A stretch of 64,000 nucleotides of DNA from Sclerodactyla briareus. Lineage: Eukaryota; Echinodermata; Holothuroidea; Dendrochirotida; Sclerodactylidae. The notes beneath the pieces were generated by a model. It was not told where the DNA came from and searched no databases. It saw nothing but the letters and a program-made list of their open reading frames with translations. The first letter of the stretch is position 1; each line of letters begins with the position of its first letter. Both the position numbers and the translations under genes were made by a program. This document shows positions 62,588-64,000 of this stretch, piece after piece. The stretch lies in contig JAODTK010005556.1 of assembly GCA_026419785.1 (NCBI GenBank), forward strand, positions 124,001 through 188,000, read 5' to 3'.

Positions 62588-62617
62588 GATGACTATGCTG
62601 ATATCTGCAAACTGCAG
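62588..62617 (+). CDS. otof: ferlin microexon, 30 bases
   Basis: Acceptor tatttgcag, donor cag|gtgagt. Ten codons, DDYADICKLQ, phase 0 on both sides. It joins directly to IYPCELE in the next exon. The vertebrate protein has KIDELK before VYPKELE. Both splice sites are strong, which supports a real microexon. Confidence 0.8.
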
Positions 62618-63174
62618 GTGAGTCTCTCTATCTATTCTTTAATCAGGGAACAACCAGATTGAGCTCCTGTTGATGCACTGTTGTATCGCTACTTGTTTGC
62701 TTGGGCGAGCTTTAATCATCCTGATCAATAGACAGCTCAGTTAACAGAACGTCCTCCATCTATGTTTCAGTCATACTATTGACCTTTAGGAATGCTACCC
62801 TAATTGTCTTATCTTTTGGAACTCGAGCAGGTCAGCGCCCTTGCTGGATGATCATAGAATAGGCTGATTCCATCAGGTCCTGATTATGCTGCACTAATGT
62901 GACTATGCAGCATGCAGGCCTGAAGCAGTGGGCGAAAAATTTGCCACTTACAGCTAGCTCCCCCATTTCCTACGATTCAAAATGCTTGGCATTTACAATG
63001 TGGGTCAGTTCACAAAGTTGAGCTACTGTGCTATTGACACTGATCTTGATAGGAGATAGTATGATGCAATTTTGTGCATATAGCCTTGGGTCATGACAAT
63101 TTGGACTGGATATATTTCTAGGATGGTTCACCGTATGTATTTATTTATTCTTTGACCTTTTCCCTATTGTGTAG

Positions 63175-63306
63175 ATCTACCCCTGTGAGCTAGAGGCAGT
63201 TCCTGAGTTCTATGGGTTCAAGGAGTTCCTCCATACCTTTGACATCCTCAGAGGCAAAAACACAGGCGAGGAGGACGATGGGAGCAGGACGGTCGGTAAA
63301 CTCAAG
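63175..63306 (+). CDS. otof: ferlin exon: lead-in to C2E, intact
   Basis: Acceptor cctattgtgtag, donor aag|gtgagg, 132 bases, 44 uninterrupted codons, phase 0. It contains IYPCELEAVPEFYGF, KEFLHTFDILRGKNTGEEDD and GSRTVGKLK. The vertebrate counterpart is VYPKELESEFDNF, EDWLHTFNLLRGKTGDDED, ERIVGRFKG. This is the last exon in the window; C2E itself must begin within a short distance beyond it. Confidence 0.97.
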
Positions 63307-63744
63307 GTGAGGTTGATGGTTGCAATGGTATCTTTCAATGTGGTTTGAACTCAACAAGATGTGTTCGTTAGGATTATAGTTAGGGGGAGGTGTGCAGGGG
63401 TGTAGCCGAGGAGTTTGTACATTGTATATATATCATCCTCGAGGCCAAAACTAGGCCGAGGCCAGGCAAATTTGAGGCCGAGGTCGGCCTCGACTACATT
63501 CCTGGAGGTAAGCTTAGAAAAGTACTCGAAATATAAAAAAAAACACAAGGAACAAAAAAAAAACTCAAAATATGTTATTAGTGGGAATGTATCTTGATAG
63601 CTATGGTAATGTTTCATTTTAACCACTACTGAGCTTGAACTCACATGTTTGAACTAATAACTGTAGGTTCCTGGAACTAACTAATCTGCTGTATGCTACA
63701 TTATTGCAGTTCAAACTACTTTGCTGGTAAAACATTTAAGGTGG

Positions 63745-63814
63745 TCAATGAGAACAGGAGAGTTGAGAACCACCCTGGTGGGTGGTTCTTGATCAACTCT
63801 CCTGTTCTCATTGA
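63745..63814. repeat. Near-perfect hairpin, ~30-bp arms
   Basis: The left arm at 63745-63774 (tcaatgagaacaggagagtt, gagaaccacc) pairs with the right arm at 63781-63814 (ggtggttcttgatcaactct, cctgttctcattga). The only mismatch is a 4-base extra in the right arm. The loop is about 6-7 bases (ctggtg). It lies in the intron after the last visible exon. Confidence 0.9.
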
Positions 63815-64000
63815 ACCAGACGGAGTCAAAGCATAGAGGCTAATCATAGAGGCTGTTCAGGGCACCTAGTGATTATTTCACAGATTGAGGCAGTCCAGTT
63901 CTTAGTTAAGGTGGCTCAAAATGCCAGAAAAGGAATGTGTGGTAGTTCTAGCCACCCCCCCCCCCCCATATGTGTGGTCACTGCAGTTGGCATGTGAAAC

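Overview
The window is animal nuclear DNA. It shows large introns with consensus GT/AG borders, small phase-consistent exons, degenerate non-LTR retrotransposons, tRNA-derived SINEs, inverted-repeat elements and many minisatellites. The only protein-coding gene I can support is one ferlin on the + strand, closest to otoferlin among the families I know. It fills the window from about 3.26 kb to 63.3 kb and runs off both ends. The mixture of an otoferlin-type ferlin with these repeats suggests a marine invertebrate (deuterostome or lophotrochozoan); the sequence alone does not fix the phylum.

Exons were read by splice signals plus recall of the vertebrate otoferlin protein. In order they encode: a pre-C2B linker (3.3 kb), C2B (3.9-6.2 kb), the FerI segment (7.5 kb), C2C (8.6-12.05 kb), an acidic linker and the start of FerA (14.9-15.3 kb), FerA (16.6-18.8 kb), FerB (19.6-20.8 kb), C2D (22.3-36 kb), a proline-rich linker and the central C2-like (C2de) domain (36.9-39.3 kb), a long charged linker (40.8-53.8 kb), and the lead-in to C2E (62.6-63.3 kb). 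C2A lies upstream. C2E, C2F and the C-terminal membrane anchor lie downstream. At least one expected exon, after C2C and before 14.94 kb, was not found. Otoferlin is a tail-anchored multi-C2 calcium sensor of vesicle fusion in vertebrate hair cells; the invertebrate role is not visible here.

Most long exons carry one or two frameshifts although the encoded residues on either side stay conserved. Several short exons are perfect. This looks like uncorrected single-base indels of a long-read assembly rather than an old pseudogene.

The most striking structure is a repeated pattern. Three separate minisatellites (12.0-13.6 kb, 15.2-16.4 kb, 22.4-27.15 kb) start exactly at the 3' end of a ferlin exon, and each repeat unit consists of the exon tail plus the beginning of the intron. 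Each copy therefore carries a copy of the 5' splice site. In the largest array this gives roughly 100 tandem donor-like sites. A two-copy version may exist at 46.95-47.17 kb.

The rest is intronic repeat material: 35-bp, 32-bp and 16-bp minisatellites, a ~600-bp unit in three tandem copies (29.4-31.1 kb), AGGTCA-rich tandem repeats (55.2-56.2 kb), two copies of a ~0.8-0.9-kb dispersed repeat (41.1 and 59.3 kb), three copies of a family with terminal inverted repeats (20.2, 49.3, 58.3 kb), three retrotransposon reverse-transcriptase remnants (39.3, 43.9, 47.5-49.2 kb, the last split by a 128-nt G tract), and two tRNA-derived SINE-like elements (52.6 and 57.3 kb).
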